From Marinomonas lutimaris (GTDB lineage Bacteria; Pseudomonadota; Gammaproteobacteria; Pseudomonadales; Marinomonadaceae): a stretch of 64,000 bases of DNA. Made by a program: the position numbers and the translations under genes. The notes below the pieces were generated by a model that had not been told where the DNA came from, ran no database searches, and saw nothing but the letters and a program-made list of their open reading frames with translations. Positions 34,236 to 43,860 of this stretch are shown here, piece by piece; positions within the stretch are counted from its first letter, which is position 1; every line of letters starts with the position of its first letter. Where the stretch lies: NCBI RefSeq assembly GCF_019426345.1, contig NZ_JAHLLW010000003.1, positions 206,518-270,517 on the forward strand. Reading direction: 5' to 3'.

Positions 34236-36941
34236 TTATTTCTCTGTCTGATACTTATCAACCAATGCTTCTACTAAGCCTAAATCAAACTGATTGATCG
34301 CCGCCTGAAGGTTTTTTTGCTGATTAGACGGCAATAACTTGCGTAATAACTGAAATATCTCTTCGGTGGTTTGCACATCACCACTTTGGGCGGCTAGCAA
34401 TAATGGCTGCCAATCTTCGATGGTTAACTGTCGTGATGGCTCTGTTGGTTCAGCAGGCTGAATTTCGTCATCAGACAATTCATGCGAATCGTTTTTTCTT
34501 GCCGTAGTTTCAATAATCGGCACAAACCTCACATCAAGATGTGCCACTAAGGCTTTGTAAATATCTTCTATTTGATAGGGCTTGGCGATGACTTGCCAAA
34601 AACCATCGTCCAAGAGGGCTTGCTGTTCATGCACCAATGTCGATGCCGTTACCGCAATGACTGGAATAAGTTGCTCTTTATCTTCTTTTTGAATGAATTT
34701 TAATAAATCGATACCCGTTTTATTGGGCATACGAATGTCTGTCATCACCAAATCTGGCGGATTCAAGGTAAACGCTTTTATGGCTTGTTCACCGTCTTCA
34801 GCTTCGATAACCTGACAACCCGCTTTTTCTAACAAAGACACGAGAATATCTCGCGACCATTCATCATCTTCTGCCACCAGTACTCTGATGGGATTATTTA
34901 ATCTCATATTTAGAAGTGAATCTTGCTCGTCACCAGAAAGCATTTCATCGCCTTCTACTTTAGACAATGGTAAATCGACAATAATTTGAGTACCAACACC
35001 TTCACTGCTTTTTACCGATAATGAGCCTTGCATCAATTTAACGAGAGTCGTTGATAACGACAAACCTAGCCCTGTCCCGCCTGATGCTTCACCCGCTTTA
35101 CCTTGCATAAATGGCGTAAACAGATGCTCCATCAGTTCAGCCTCGATTCCTGGCCCAGTATCTTCGATGCTGATATGAATACGCTCTTCTACAATCTGAA
35201 CGACCGTTTTCACATAACCTTGAAGGGTAAACTTCACTGCATTACCTAAAAGGTTGGTAATGATTTGTTGAAATTTGACGGGATCTATCCAGACAAACTG
35301 CCGCTCATCAATATCACACTCAACAATAAGATCTAGCCCCTTCTCCTGAGCTTGACCTTGGAAAAGCTTGCCTATCTGACTCACTTCACGGCAAAGATTC
35401 ACTTTTTGCTCGTGTAGAACCAGCCGTCCAGATTCTATGCGAGCAATATCTAAAATATCGTTAATCAAGCCTAATAAGCGATTCCCAGCACTGGCAATGG
35501 ATAGAAATCTTGTTCTGGAGACTCCGGTTAATTGATTATCTTCACTAATTAATTGCGCGTAACCAATGATGGCATTTAACGGCGTGCGAATTTCATGACT
35601 CATATTGGCTAAGAAATGACTTTTTGCCTGGTTGGCTTGCTCAGCCGCTTCTTTTGCTTGCTCTAACTGCATAGAAACATGTTTTTGCTCCGTAATATCA
35701 CTCATGATGTCACCAACAGAAGTTGCATGCCCATTTTCATCGCGCAATAGAAAATAGGTTTCATAAGTGGAAAATATACGCCCATCCAAGCTTTTAGCCT
35801 GCAATTCTCCCTCCCAAACACCATGCTCTCTAACGTAAGGAGTTACGGTTTCTTTGAGAAATTTCTGGCTAGCTTCGGGGTAAAATTCAAGATAGTTAAA
35901 TCCACTCAAAGACGCATCACTGGCCTCTTCATCCACACCAAGAAGCATGCGTATTTTTTTATTAAAGTAAGTAATATCTCCCTCTAAAGTTGCCATTGCA
36001 AAGCCTTGCGCAGAATTATCGGCAAAGCTTTTAAAGAGTTTTAGTTGACTAAAAAGTCGGTGACGTTCGGTAATATCGCGTGCAATGCCTAAGGTGCCAC
36101 GAAAGTTAATTGAAGGCTCAATGACAGGAACTCTATGAACTTCAAACAAACAGGGCTCGCTGCCATCTTTTGGGTAACCCCAGCCTTGCTCATGGGATGT
36201 TATGCCAGTTTGCAAAGGAACTTCACCTGCATTTTGATAATAAGCCCCCTTTCCATCCAAGTTTAACTCTAAGTCACTTTTTCCTTTTATTTCTTGCGCA
36301 GTAAGTTGGTTAAAATCTAAGAACGCTTGATTACAGTCGAGATAGTTCCCCTGCTCATCTTTAGACCAGACAATGTCAGGAATATTATTGAGTAACGAGG
36401 ACAAGGTAAGTTCACGCCGTCTTGATTCTTCACGAGCAACAATCAGGGCATTTTCAGTCTCAACTAAATGGCCAATTTCCTCAAAAATACCAGCGACACT
36501 CAAGACTTTATATTGGCTATTTCTGCGAGTAACGCTGCCGCGCATCTCTATCCAGAAACATTCATTAAGGTGATTTTGAATTTGTAGACGTATAGATTTA
36601 GGCGCAAGACGTGTTTCTTGTTCGAGTAATGCGGTTTTCCACTCATTGAAAGTTGCTTGATCATCAGTTGATAAAAACGCCAACCAATCTTCGAGACGCT
36701 TAGGCGTTTTTTGCTCTTCAAAGCCAAGTTGCATAAAAAATTCAGAGGAAGCATACAAACGATCTGTTTCAGGAAACCATTCCCAAACACCAGCATTGGT
36801 TGCCAAAATCGCTCTTGAATAGCGACGTTGTAACAACTTAAAGCGAAAAAGAAAAGCGAGCTGCAAAGCAACCAAGACAAAAGCCGTAAGGCAAAATAAA
36901 CCAACAAATACTTTAAGTAAAATGGGAAACTCTATATCCAT
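34236..36941 (-). CDS. PAS-containing hybrid sensor histidine kinase
   Basis: Membrane-anchored kinase of 901 aa. One N-terminal helix (about 5-30) is followed by three PAS-like domains (about 40-160, 175-290, 300-415), a HisKA domain with phospho-His in NMSHEIRTPLNAIIGYAQ (about residue 447), an HATPase domain (NLLGNAVKF, DTGPGIEAELMEHLFTPF, GGTGLGLSLS) and a receiver (VLVAEDDEWSRDIL, phospho-Asp in MTDIRMPN; about 682-800). The tail (about 830-901) is helical and could be an Hpt remnant. It follows a REC-GGDEF-EAL gene by 80 bp and is likely co-transcribed, which suggests phosphorelay into cyclic di-GMP control. Confidence 0.88.
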   Translation of the reverse strand: MDIEFPILLKVFVGLFCLTAFVLVALQLAFLFRFKLLQRRYSRAILATNAGVWEWFPETDRLYASSEFFMQLGFEEQKTPKRLEDWLAFLSTDDQATFNEWKTALLEQETRLAPKSIRLQIQNHLNECFWIEMRGSVTRRNSQYKVLSVAGIFEEIGHLVETENALIVAREESRRRELTLSSLLNNIPDIVWSKDEQGNYLDCNQAFLDFNQLTAQEIKGKSDLELNLDGKGAYYQNAGEVPLQTGITSHEQGWGYPKDGSEPCLFEVHRVPVIEPSINFRGTLGIARDITERHRLFSQLKLFKSFADNSAQGFAMATLEGDITYFNKKIRMLLGVDEEASDASLSGFNYLEFYPEASQKFLKETVTPYVREHGVWEGELQAKSLDGRIFSTYETYFLLRDENGHATSVGDIMSDITEQKHVSMQLEQAKEAAEQANQAKSHFLANMSHEIRTPLNAIIGYAQLISEDNQLTGVSRTRFLSIASAGNRLLGLINDILDIARIESGRLVLHEQKVNLCREVSQIGKLFQGQAQEKGLDLIVECDIDERQFVWIDPVKFQQIITNLLGNAVKFTLQGYVKTVVQIVEERIHISIEDTGPGIEAELMEHLFTPFMQGKAGEASGGTGLGLSLSTTLVKLMQGSLSVKSSEGVGTQIIVDLPLSKVEGDEMLSGDEQDSLLNMRLNNPIRVLVAEDDEWSRDILVSLLEKAGCQVIEAEDGEQAIKAFTLNPPDLVMTDIRMPNKTGIDLLKFIQKEDKEQLIPVIAVTASTLVHEQQALLDDGFWQVIAKPYQIEDIYKALVAHLDVRFVPIIETTARKNDSHELSDDEIQPAEPTEPSRQLTIEDWQPLLLAAQSGDVQTTEEIFQLLRKLLPSNQQKNLQAAINQFDLGLVEALVDKYQTEK

Positions 36942-37021
36942 GATTAATCCCTAAGAGCACCAGAAGTGACTTTATTGACTTTAAAAGACCAGTATAAAAT
37001 CGTGCAAGCTCAGCCGTAGCG

Positions 37022-38806
37022 CTAAAGTTTTTCCGGCTTATGAAAAAAGTAACCCTGTCCCCATTCGACACCCAGCGTTTTAAGCTTATCCACAATACTT
37101 TGGTTTTCTACAAACTCAGCAACGACAGGTTTATTAAGCATTTTTGCTAACTTCACAATGGAATCAACCATACCGTAGTGTATTTCGTTTACATGCATGT
37201 CTTTAATAAACATGCCATCAATCTTAATCAAATCAAAAGGTAAATCCATCAGATACGCAAACGATGAAAAACCAGTGCCAAAGTCATCTAACGCAATGGT
37301 GCAACCATGCTCATGAAGCAAAGCCATGAACCGCCGAGTATCTGAAAAGTTGTTGAGCGCTTCCGTTTCGGTGATTTCAAAGCAGAATTTGCTGCCATCT
37401 AATCGATAGTACTGTAACTGCTCAACAATAAACTCAGCAAAGTTCGATTGTCTTACCGACAGCGCAGATACATTCAAAGCGACTTGATCAATTTCGTCCC
37501 ACAAATCATAACGTTCTGACAACTGCTGCATGGTATTACTAATCACCCAGCGATCAATTTTGGAGACAATACCAAAACGCTCAGCCGCGCGAATAAAGTC
37601 ATTAGGGTAAATCAAACTTCCCGTTTCTTCGTCTCTCAGTCGAACTAAAATTTCTATTTTCTTTTTTGGCTCATCATGGATCAATGAACAAACTTGCTGA
37701 AAATGAACTTCGAATAAATCTTTATCGAGGCCATCGATAATTCTCAGCCCCCAATTTAAATTACCTCTATGCTCATCATAAGCAAGGTCTTTGGCGTTTT
37801 TGATAATTCGAGAATGAATCCCCGACTTTTTACTTGAGTAACAAATCTCATCAGCTAGCATGACAACTTGTTCAAAAGACACCATATCAAGTGTGATAGG
37901 AATCGCTACTTGCGTCACCGTCATTCGAAACTGACGCTCATCCCAGACAAATGCAAAGTCCTTGAAGCCTTGTTGTAGTAAACGGAAAAAAGATTCGACC
38001 GTTTCGTCACCGCCTTTACTAATAACAATAGCAAATTTATCACCACTTAAACGCGCACAGAAATCTCGTTGAGGATCAGCAAGTTCACTCATCATAATGG
38101 CCAACTGATGCAACAATTCATCGCCAGCGATGCAGCCGCAAGAATCGTTTATCAAACGAAATTCGTTCACGTCGATTAAAATAAAATACGGTATATGCTC
38201 AGCGGTTTTAGCTTGGACTCCAGAAATGAGATGAGATATGTGTTCGTCTAATGCATCGCGGTTATAAAGTTGGGTTACGAAGTCGTGCTGGGCAAGATAC
38301 TTTAGTCGATCTTGCATATAACGTCTTTCGTTCACTTCTTTTCGAAGATTTCGATTTACTAAATTCAGATCAGCCGTGCGCTCACGAACCTTCTCTTCTA
38401 ATGATGATGTGAGTTCTCTTAGCTCATTAACAAGTTGGTATTTCTCTAATTGGTGCTGGACTCTAGAACGAACCTCTTCAATACGAATAGGCTTGCTGAT
38501 GTAATCATTACCGCCAGCGTCAAATCCACGACTGATATCATCGGCTAACGCAGTAACAAAAATAATAGGCACATCTTTATGATACGGATGAGAGCGAATT
38601 CGGCGACAAGTTTCAAATCCGTCAATCCCTCCCATCATGACATCTAACAAAATTAAGCATGGCTGAGTTCTTTCTAATAGCTCCAAAGCTCGTTCACCGG
38701 AGTTCGCCACAGAAATTTGGCAATCCAGTGCATCCATTACTTCCTTTAAAATGCGTAAATTCTCTGGAACATCATCGACAATTAACACCGTTGGAGACTG
38801 CTTCAT
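37022..38806 (-). CDS. REC-GGDEF-EAL response regulator (c-di-GMP phosphodiesterase candidate)
   Basis: Cytoplasmic 594-aa protein: receiver domain (residues about 6-122; VLIVDDVPENLRIL, phospho-Asp in LILLDVMMGG), coiled coil (about 125-160), GGDEF domain (about 165-325) and EAL domain (about 340-590). The GGDEF signature reads SGDKF (about residue 253), so cyclase activity is probably lost. The EAL domain retains EILVRL (normally EALVR), FEITETEAL and DDFGTGFSSFAYL, so hydrolysis of cyclic di-GMP is likely. VVAEFVEN replaces the usual AEGVE. It is the first gene of an operon with the hybrid kinase. Confidence 0.88.
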   Translation of the reverse strand: MKQSPTVLIVDDVPENLRILKEVMDALDCQISVANSGERALELLERTQPCLILLDVMMGGIDGFETCRRIRSHPYHKDVPIIFVTALADDISRGFDAGGNDYISKPIRIEEVRSRVQHQLEKYQLVNELRELTSSLEEKVRERTADLNLVNRNLRKEVNERRYMQDRLKYLAQHDFVTQLYNRDALDEHISHLISGVQAKTAEHIPYFILIDVNEFRLINDSCGCIAGDELLHQLAIMMSELADPQRDFCARLSGDKFAIVISKGGDETVESFFRLLQQGFKDFAFVWDERQFRMTVTQVAIPITLDMVSFEQVVMLADEICYSSKKSGIHSRIIKNAKDLAYDEHRGNLNWGLRIIDGLDKDLFEVHFQQVCSLIHDEPKKKIEILVRLRDEETGSLIYPNDFIRAAERFGIVSKIDRWVISNTMQQLSERYDLWDEIDQVALNVSALSVRQSNFAEFIVEQLQYYRLDGSKFCFEITETEALNNFSDTRRFMALLHEHGCTIALDDFGTGFSSFAYLMDLPFDLIKIDGMFIKDMHVNEIHYGMVDSIVKLAKMLNKPVVAEFVENQSIVDKLKTLGVEWGQGYFFHKPEKL

Positions 38807-39209
38807 ACCTAGCTATGCCTTTTCTATGATTTACCAATCACTTGAATAAAGTAATTAAAACGCCACGATCGAACAATTCTTAAGTAATACGCCTAAATAT
38901 TACCTCTGTTTCTTACTGAATATCCATCTAAGTTATCCATAAAAAAATCTAATGCACAAATTTGATGTAAATCTTAAGTGAAAATAAAGTCATATTATAA
39001 GACGAAGCAAAACGATGGCTTGTAGAGAATTGTAACCTCAAACCTTTAATTAAAAACTCTCAACCTAATGTATAGATAAAACACAGATAAGCTTTTTCTA
39101 ATAAAGCGAAAAACCTAAAGTAAGATACGGAACACGCACCAGTGTGGATCATATAGTCCACTTTTAATGCGTGCCCACGAAAAATAAATGAAGGGAAAAG
39201 ATTTTTATT
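38807..39209. other. Intergenic region, promoters and a branched inverted repeat
   Basis: Between the REC-GGDEF-EAL gene and the YitT gene, both leftward. It should hold the signalling operon's promoter. CACGCA (39133-39138) pairs with TGCGTG (39168-39173) around an inner stem GTGGA/TCCAC (39144-39148, 39157-39161), which may be the 3'-end hairpin of the YitT-like gene. Nothing else was recognised. Confidence 0.45.
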
Positions 39210-39812
39210 TTAAGCTTTCGCATCCAGCAGAGCTATTTGCGCCCACTTAGGTGGACGGTGATAACGACCTACTACGGAACTTAATAATAAGAAAGCAAGT
39301 AATGAGTAACCCAAATGACTCCAGTCAAGAAACACCACAGCAGCCATCAATACAGTAATATCGGCAACCAATGTTGTTTTACTCGCATGAATATCAAATC
39401 GGCGCTCTAAAAATACAGATAGGATATTTAGCCCGCCTAGAGAAGCATTATGCCGGAACAAAATAATCAATCCAAAGCCAACCAATAGACCGCCTAAAGC
39501 CCCAGATAGAAGAGGATGAATAGAAAGAACAACATACTGTTTCATTAGCTCAGAGAGCAGAGACAGCAAACTTACACTCGCAAAAGTGCGTAAGGTAAAA
39601 TCTCGACCTAGTGTGTACCAAGCTAAGATATAAAACGGAATATTGAGTAAGAAAAATAGCTGACCAAAAGATAGATCAGTAACACGCAGCAAAATCATTC
39701 CAGCGCCCGCCGTGCCACTAATTAGCAATCCAGCAGAATTTAGAATATGCAAGCCTAAAGCAACAAGCAGACAGCCCTCAATGATAGAGAGCCAACGATG
39801 AGTGGTTTTCAT
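39210..39812 (-). CDS. YitT-family membrane protein
   Basis: Inner-membrane protein of 200 aa with about five or six helices. The first is GCLLVALGLHILNSAGLL; the motif GGLNILSVFLERRF (about residue 130) is characteristic of this family (DUF161/YitT). Function in the family is unknown. It is divergent from a LysR regulator 243 bp away, which may control it. Confidence 0.72.
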   Translation of the reverse strand: MKTTHRWLSIIEGCLLVALGLHILNSAGLLISGTAGAGMILLRVTDLSFGQLFFLLNIPFYILAWYTLGRDFTLRTFASVSLLSLLSELMKQYVVLSIHPLLSGALGGLLVGFGLIILFRHNASLGGLNILSVFLERRFDIHASKTTLVADITVLMAAVVFLDWSHLGYSLLAFLLLSSVVGRYHRPPKWAQIALLDAKA

Positions 39813-40055
39813 GAAACGTCCTTAACAAGAGCCGTATTAACTTTTGGTTAATAGCAAAGGTTTGTAAAAATCGCTTCTTGTGGAAGCGGATAACACAGAC
39901 CACATTCAGTACTGAGTTTCTCAGCTCAAACTAAAGCATATTCTATACCATAATTTCACAATCTCTTATGAATTTTCACTTATCTATTTGATCATTTATC
40001 ACAGAGAAGCGAATAGCACTACTCATCAAAACAGAAACAAGGCTACAATAGCCAA

Positions 40056-40943
40056 ATGCGAATCACACTTAGACAATTACAAATATTTGAAGCGGTTGTT
40101 CATACAGGATCTGTGACTGCGGCTGCAGAAATGGTCTCTATTAGCCAACCAGCTGCAAGCCAAGCATTAAGAGAGCTAGAAGCCCTTTTGGGCCGCCCTC
40201 TTTTTCGTCGCCATGGCAAACGCTTACAAATAACACCTCAAGCTAGACACCTTCTTCCGCAGGCTCGCGCAGTTCTTAGTCAAATAGAACAAATTGAAAG
40301 CATGGGAAGTGAAGATGAGCTTAGTGGCTCTTTGCATTTGGCCGCCAGCGTGAGTGTGGGTAACTATCTGCTCCCGAAACAAATGTCTTTGTTTAAACGT
40401 CAGCATCCCAATATTCGTTTCAACTTGGACATCGGCAATACACAAAGTGTGATCCAACAGTTGTTAACTGGTAAAGCCGAAGTAGGTTTTATCGAAGGCT
40501 ACTGCCAACACGCCGAATTAATGACTCAAGTCTGGCTAAAAGACGAACTCGTAGTATTTGGTTCCGCTGAAGAAGAACGTCCTGAGAATTTATCTTGGGA
40601 AGACTTAAAAGAAGCTAGCTGGGTAATGCGCGAATCAGGCTCCGGTACTCGCAATATATTAGAACAAGCGACAGCCGCTCAGATCCCTCAGCTTAATGTG
40701 GTTCTTTCACTTGCGCACATGGAAGCAGTTAAACAAGCCGTGATCCATCAGATGGGACTTGGCTGCTTATCTAGGATGGCGATATCTCAAGAACTCAACT
40801 CTGGGCTAATACGACTTTATCAAACGCCATTGGAACTTAATCGAAATTTATTGATTGTCACTCCAAAAAATACGGCGCTTACCCAAAACGCTCAACGCTT
40901 TATCGACCTATGTTGTGCCGTACCCGTTTTATCAAATATTTAG
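40056..40943 (+). CDS. LysR-family regulator (YeiE-like)
   Basis: A 295-aa LysR regulator. The N-terminal helix-turn-helix (about 3-62) includes LQIFEAVVHTGSVTAAAEMV and SQPAASQALRELEALLGRPL. The effector domain has GTTxxGNY-like ASVSVGNYLLPK and ESGSGTRNILE, which resembles CysB-type anion-binding pockets. It is divergent from the YitT-like gene, its most likely target. The ligand is unknown. Confidence 0.8.
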   Translation: MRITLRQLQIFEAVVHTGSVTAAAEMVSISQPAASQALRELEALLGRPLFRRHGKRLQITPQARHLLPQARAVLSQIEQIESMGSEDELSGSLHLAASVSVGNYLLPKQMSLFKRQHPNIRFNLDIGNTQSVIQQLLTGKAEVGFIEGYCQHAELMTQVWLKDELVVFGSAEEERPENLSWEDLKEASWVMRESGSGTRNILEQATAAQIPQLNVVLSLAHMEAVKQAVIHQMGLGCLSRMAISQELNSGLIRLYQTPLELNRNLLIVTPKNTALTQNAQRFIDLCCAVPVLSNI

Positions 40944-40958
40944 AGTATAAATTTTTCT

Positions 40959-40993
40959 AAATACTAAACGTATTGCTCGAATATTTAGTATTT
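40959..40993. repeat. Inverted repeat between the two LysR genes
   Basis: AAATACTAAA (40959-40968) and TTTAGTATTT (40984-40993), perfect 10-bp arms around 15 bases, 74 bp before the second LysR gene. It could be a weak terminator or a LysR operator (a dyad with T-N11-A character). Confidence 0.5.
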
Positions 40994-41067
40994 ACGGTTG
41001 AAGTTTGCGCAAAGGCCAATACAATAAATTCATATAAAATATAAACCATGCGAAAAACATAAAAAGT

Positions 41068-42018
41068 ATGAATATTAATAAAATTGACCTTAATCTTCTT
41101 ATTTACCTCGATGTCTTGCTAAGAGAATGCAACGTCACGCGCTCTGCCAATCAGCTAAACATCACACAGCCGGCAATGAGTAATGGCTTAAAGCGACTAA
41201 GAGACTTGCTGAGCGATCCTCTGCTCGTTCGTACTAGTGAAGGCATGAAGCCAACAGAGAAAGCCTTACGCTTGCAACCTATCGTACGCAAAGTATTGCT
41301 TGAGCTCGAAGAAGCCCTGCAACCAGAAGCCGACTTTAACGAAAGTATCAGTACGCGCGTATTTCGTATCATGGCAAGTGACTATGCCGCTTCAACCGTT
41401 ATTCCTCGATTACTCAACCGGCTACGAGAATTTGCACCGGGCATTACACTCGACATCATGACGCCGAGCGACGTCACCTTTCACGACGTTGAAGCAGGTA
41501 AAATCGATATGGCTATTAACCGTTTCGAAGAATTACCCCAGTCCTTCCATCAAAAAAGTGTTTGGTTTGATACTTTCGTTTGCATGATGAGTTCAAAAAA
41601 CCCGATCAAAGACCATTTTGACATTGATGCTTACCTACAAGCCCAGCATATTTGGGTAAGTAAAACAGGCTTCGGAGTGGGTGTCGGCATGGACCCAAAT
41701 GACGTACAGAAATTAGGCTGGGTAGATGAGGCACTTCAAGCCCTAGACCATAAACGCAGCATCCGTGTGTTTACTCGAAGCTACCATACCGCCATGCACT
41801 TGGCTCTTGAGCAAGACCTGATTGCGACCCTTCCTAAAAAGGTTGCCATGGTCAATAAAAAGAATCCCGACTTGGTGATTCTTGATCCACCATTCGATAT
41901 CCCACAAATTGAACTAAAAATGATTTGGAGTCCGCTACTGCATCACGATGCCAGTCATATTTGGTTCAGAAGACAAGTCATTGATGTGGCAAACGAGCTA
42001 AAAGCACAAGCAAAATAA
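41068..42018 (+). CDS. LysR-family regulator
   Basis: A 316-aa regulator of the NodD/PcpR-like branch. The helix-turn-helix covers about 6-65 (NLLIYLDVLLRECNVTRSANQL, TQPAMSNGLKRLRDLLSDPLL). The effector domain begins VFRIMASDYAASTVIPRLL and has DMAINRFEELPQSFHQKS. It is on the same strand as the following VOC gene, 44 bp away, so it may be co-transcribed with it. Its stop codon falls inside an 18-bp tandem repeat. Target unknown. Confidence 0.8.
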   Translation: MNINKIDLNLLIYLDVLLRECNVTRSANQLNITQPAMSNGLKRLRDLLSDPLLVRTSEGMKPTEKALRLQPIVRKVLLELEEALQPEADFNESISTRVFRIMASDYAASTVIPRLLNRLREFAPGITLDIMTPSDVTFHDVEAGKIDMAINRFEELPQSFHQKSVWFDTFVCMMSSKNPIKDHFDIDAYLQAQHIWVSKTGFGVGVGMDPNDVQKLGWVDEALQALDHKRSIRVFTRSYHTAMHLALEQDLIATLPKKVAMVNKKNPDLVILDPPFDIPQIELKMIWSPLLHHDASHIWFRRQVIDVANELKAQAK

Positions 42019-42047
42019 TACGAACTATCAAAATAATACGAACTATC
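42012..42047 (+). repeat. 18-bp tandem duplication over a stop codon
   Basis: AAAATAATACGAACTATC is present twice, exactly head to tail (42012-42029, 42030-42047). The first unit contains the stop codon of the LysR gene. It only lengthens the spacer to the next gene. Confidence 0.93.
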
Positions 42048-42062
42048 AGAAGACACAAAACT

Positions 42063-42452
42063 ATGTTCAACGTTTCTCATGTTCATCACGTCGCTATCAT
42101 TTGCTCTGACTATTTAGTGTCCAAACGATTCTATAGTGAAATTCTTGGCTTTCGCATACTAGAAGAGACTTATAGAGAAGAACGTCAGTCTTATAAATTA
42201 GACCTTGCCATTAATGACCAACAACAAATTGAGCTTTTCTCATTTCCATCACCACCAGCACGTCCTTCTCGGCCTGAAGCCCAAGGTTTAAGGCACTTAG
42301 CCTTTGCAGTAGAGGATTTAGAATCCTGTATTAAACATCTAAATCAGCACGGCGTGATCACGGAAGACATTCGACTAGATGAGCTAACAGACAAGCACTT
42401 CACTTTCTTTGCCGATCCAGACGGCTTGCCACTCGAGCTTTACGAACTATAG
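42063..42452 (+). CDS. VOC-family protein (YaeR/glyoxalase I-like)
   Basis: Cytoplasmic 129-aa protein of the vicinal oxygen chelate fold. VHHVAIICSDYLVSKRFYSEILGFRI gives the first metal His, QIELFSF the first Glu, GLRHLAFAVEDLESCIKHL the second His, and GLPLELYEL the final Glu. This 2His-2Glu set supports metal binding. YaeR-type members resemble glyoxalase I, but the substrate is not established. Confidence 0.82.
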   Translation: MFNVSHVHHVAIICSDYLVSKRFYSEILGFRILEETYREERQSYKLDLAINDQQQIELFSFPSPPARPSRPEAQGLRHLAFAVEDLESCIKHLNQHGVITEDIRLDELTDKHFTFFADPDGLPLELYEL

Positions 42453-42515
42453 ACCCAATAGCAGCATTTAAAGCTAGAATTTATAAACCGGCATTTAAAT
42501 TCAGCAATTCAAGTC

Positions 42516-42550
42516 AAAAAAAAACGCCCACTACCTTTCAGCAGTGGGCG
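42516..42550 (-). terminator. Terminator of the peroxiredoxin gene
   Basis: On the minus strand CGCCCACT (complement of 42543-42550) pairs with AGTGGGCG (complement of 42525-42532) and is followed by nine T residues (complement of 42516-42524). Confidence 0.92.
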
Positions 42551-42575
42551 CTCTTATTGCTATAAAACGAACGTC

Positions 42576-43199
42576 TTATAGAGATTTAGAGTTTTCTGCA
42601 AGGTAAGATGCAACGCCTTCAGGTGAAGTATTCATACCTTTATCGCCTTTGTTCCAGCCAGCTGGACAAACTTGACCATTTTCTTCGAAGAATTGAAGCG
42701 CATCAACAACACGAACCAACTCATCCATGTTACGGCCAATTGGCTCATCGTTTACTACTTGTGAACGAACGATACCTTTTTGGTCAATAACAAAAGACGC
42801 GCGCATCGCAACACCAGCTGGGTAGTAAGAATCGCCACCTTCAGACTCTATGCCGTATGCTTTTGCAATCGCATGATCCATATCAGCGGCTAGTGTATAT
42901 TCAACTGCACCGATACCACCTTGCTCAACTGGAGTATTACGCCAAGCATTGTGAGTAAAATGAGAATCGATAGAAACACCAATGACTTCTACGCCCATTT
43001 CACGGAATTTATCCATGCGGTGAGACATAGCGATGATTTCTGAAGGACATACAAATGTGAAATCTAATGGGTAGAAGAACACAATTGCGTATTTGCCTTT
43101 GATAGTTTCAGCAAGGTTGAAAGAATCAACGATTTGACCATCCGCTAATACGGCTGGAACTGTAAAATCTGGGGCTTTTTTACCAACTAAAATAGACAT
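42576..43199 (-). CDS. Typical 2-Cys peroxiredoxin (AhpC/Prx1 type)
   Basis: Cytoplasmic thiol peroxidase reducing hydrogen peroxide and organic peroxides. The peroxidatic Cys lies in FYPLDFTFVCPSEI (about residue 51) and the resolving Cys in GQVCPAGWNKGDKGM (about residue 170). The C-terminal extension ends YLAENSKSL, consistent with a typical, possibly overoxidation-sensitive dimer. 207 aa. It has its own terminator. The next gene on the same strand is a monothiol glutaredoxin, so a shared oxidative-stress role is plausible. Confidence 0.92.
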   Translation of the reverse strand: MSILVGKKAPDFTVPAVLADGQIVDSFNLAETIKGKYAIVFFYPLDFTFVCPSEIIAMSHRMDKFREMGVEVIGVSIDSHFTHNAWRNTPVEQGGIGAVEYTLAADMDHAIAKAYGIESEGGDSYYPAGVAMRASFVIDQKGIVRSQVVNDEPIGRNMDELVRVVDALQFFEENGQVCPAGWNKGDKGMNTSPEGVASYLAENSKSL

Positions 43200-43285
43200 C
43201 TTTAACGTCTCCTTTTATTGCTTAATATTTAAAGGCTAATGTTTAACTCAATAGTGTCACTTATCATCATAAGCGACACAAAAAC

Positions 43286-43618
43286 TTACTCTTCAGAAGA
43301 TGAACCGACTGCTTCTTTGATCAAAGTCTGTAGCTCACCGTTTGCAGCCATTTCAACGATAATATCGCAACCACCAACTAACTCACCTTTCACCCAAAGC
43401 TGTGGGAATGTTGGCCAGTTAGCAAATTTTGGTAGCTCAGCGCGAATATCTGGATTGTCCAAGATATTAACAAAAGCAAAACGCTCGCCGCAGGACATTA
43501 GTGCTTGAACTGCCTGAGATGAAAACCCGCACTGCGGAGCACGAGGATTGCCTTTCATGTATAGCAGAATATCGTTACTGCTAATCTGCTCTTTAATTGT
43601 TTCGATTGTATTACTCAT
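43286..43618 (-). CDS. grxD: Monothiol glutaredoxin (Grx4)
   Basis: Iron-sulfur carrier glutaredoxin of 110 aa. The start is the ATG complementary to 43616-43618, with GAGG 8 bases upstream; a longer frame reaching 43639 lacks such a site. The active site is PQCGFSSQAV (CGFS, about residue 29-32), with WPTFPQLWVKGELVGGCDI. CGFS glutaredoxins bind a [2Fe-2S] cluster with BolA partners. Confidence 0.93.
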   Translation of the reverse strand: MSNTIETIKEQISSNDILLYMKGNPRAPQCGFSSQAVQALMSCGERFAFVNILDNPDIRAELPKFANWPTFPQLWVKGELVGGCDIIVEMAANGELQTLIKEAVGSSSEE

Positions 43619-43860
43619 ACTAAAAACCTCGCTCTGCAACTGTCTATTCGTAAGAACAAATGAATCATTAATGCCCTTACCAAACTTAAGTCTATTAAAT
43701 TCATTAAACTTGCATCAGTTTATTGGGTCTCGTGGTGTATTTACAACCCCAAAAAGATGCTTTCCTTTGTACTTTCTCTTGTTAATTGCCCTTTACTCGC
43801 CTACCTGAGTGTATTAAATTGGTCGATTCCCTTTTTTCAAGACATACAAGGAGTCCTAGC

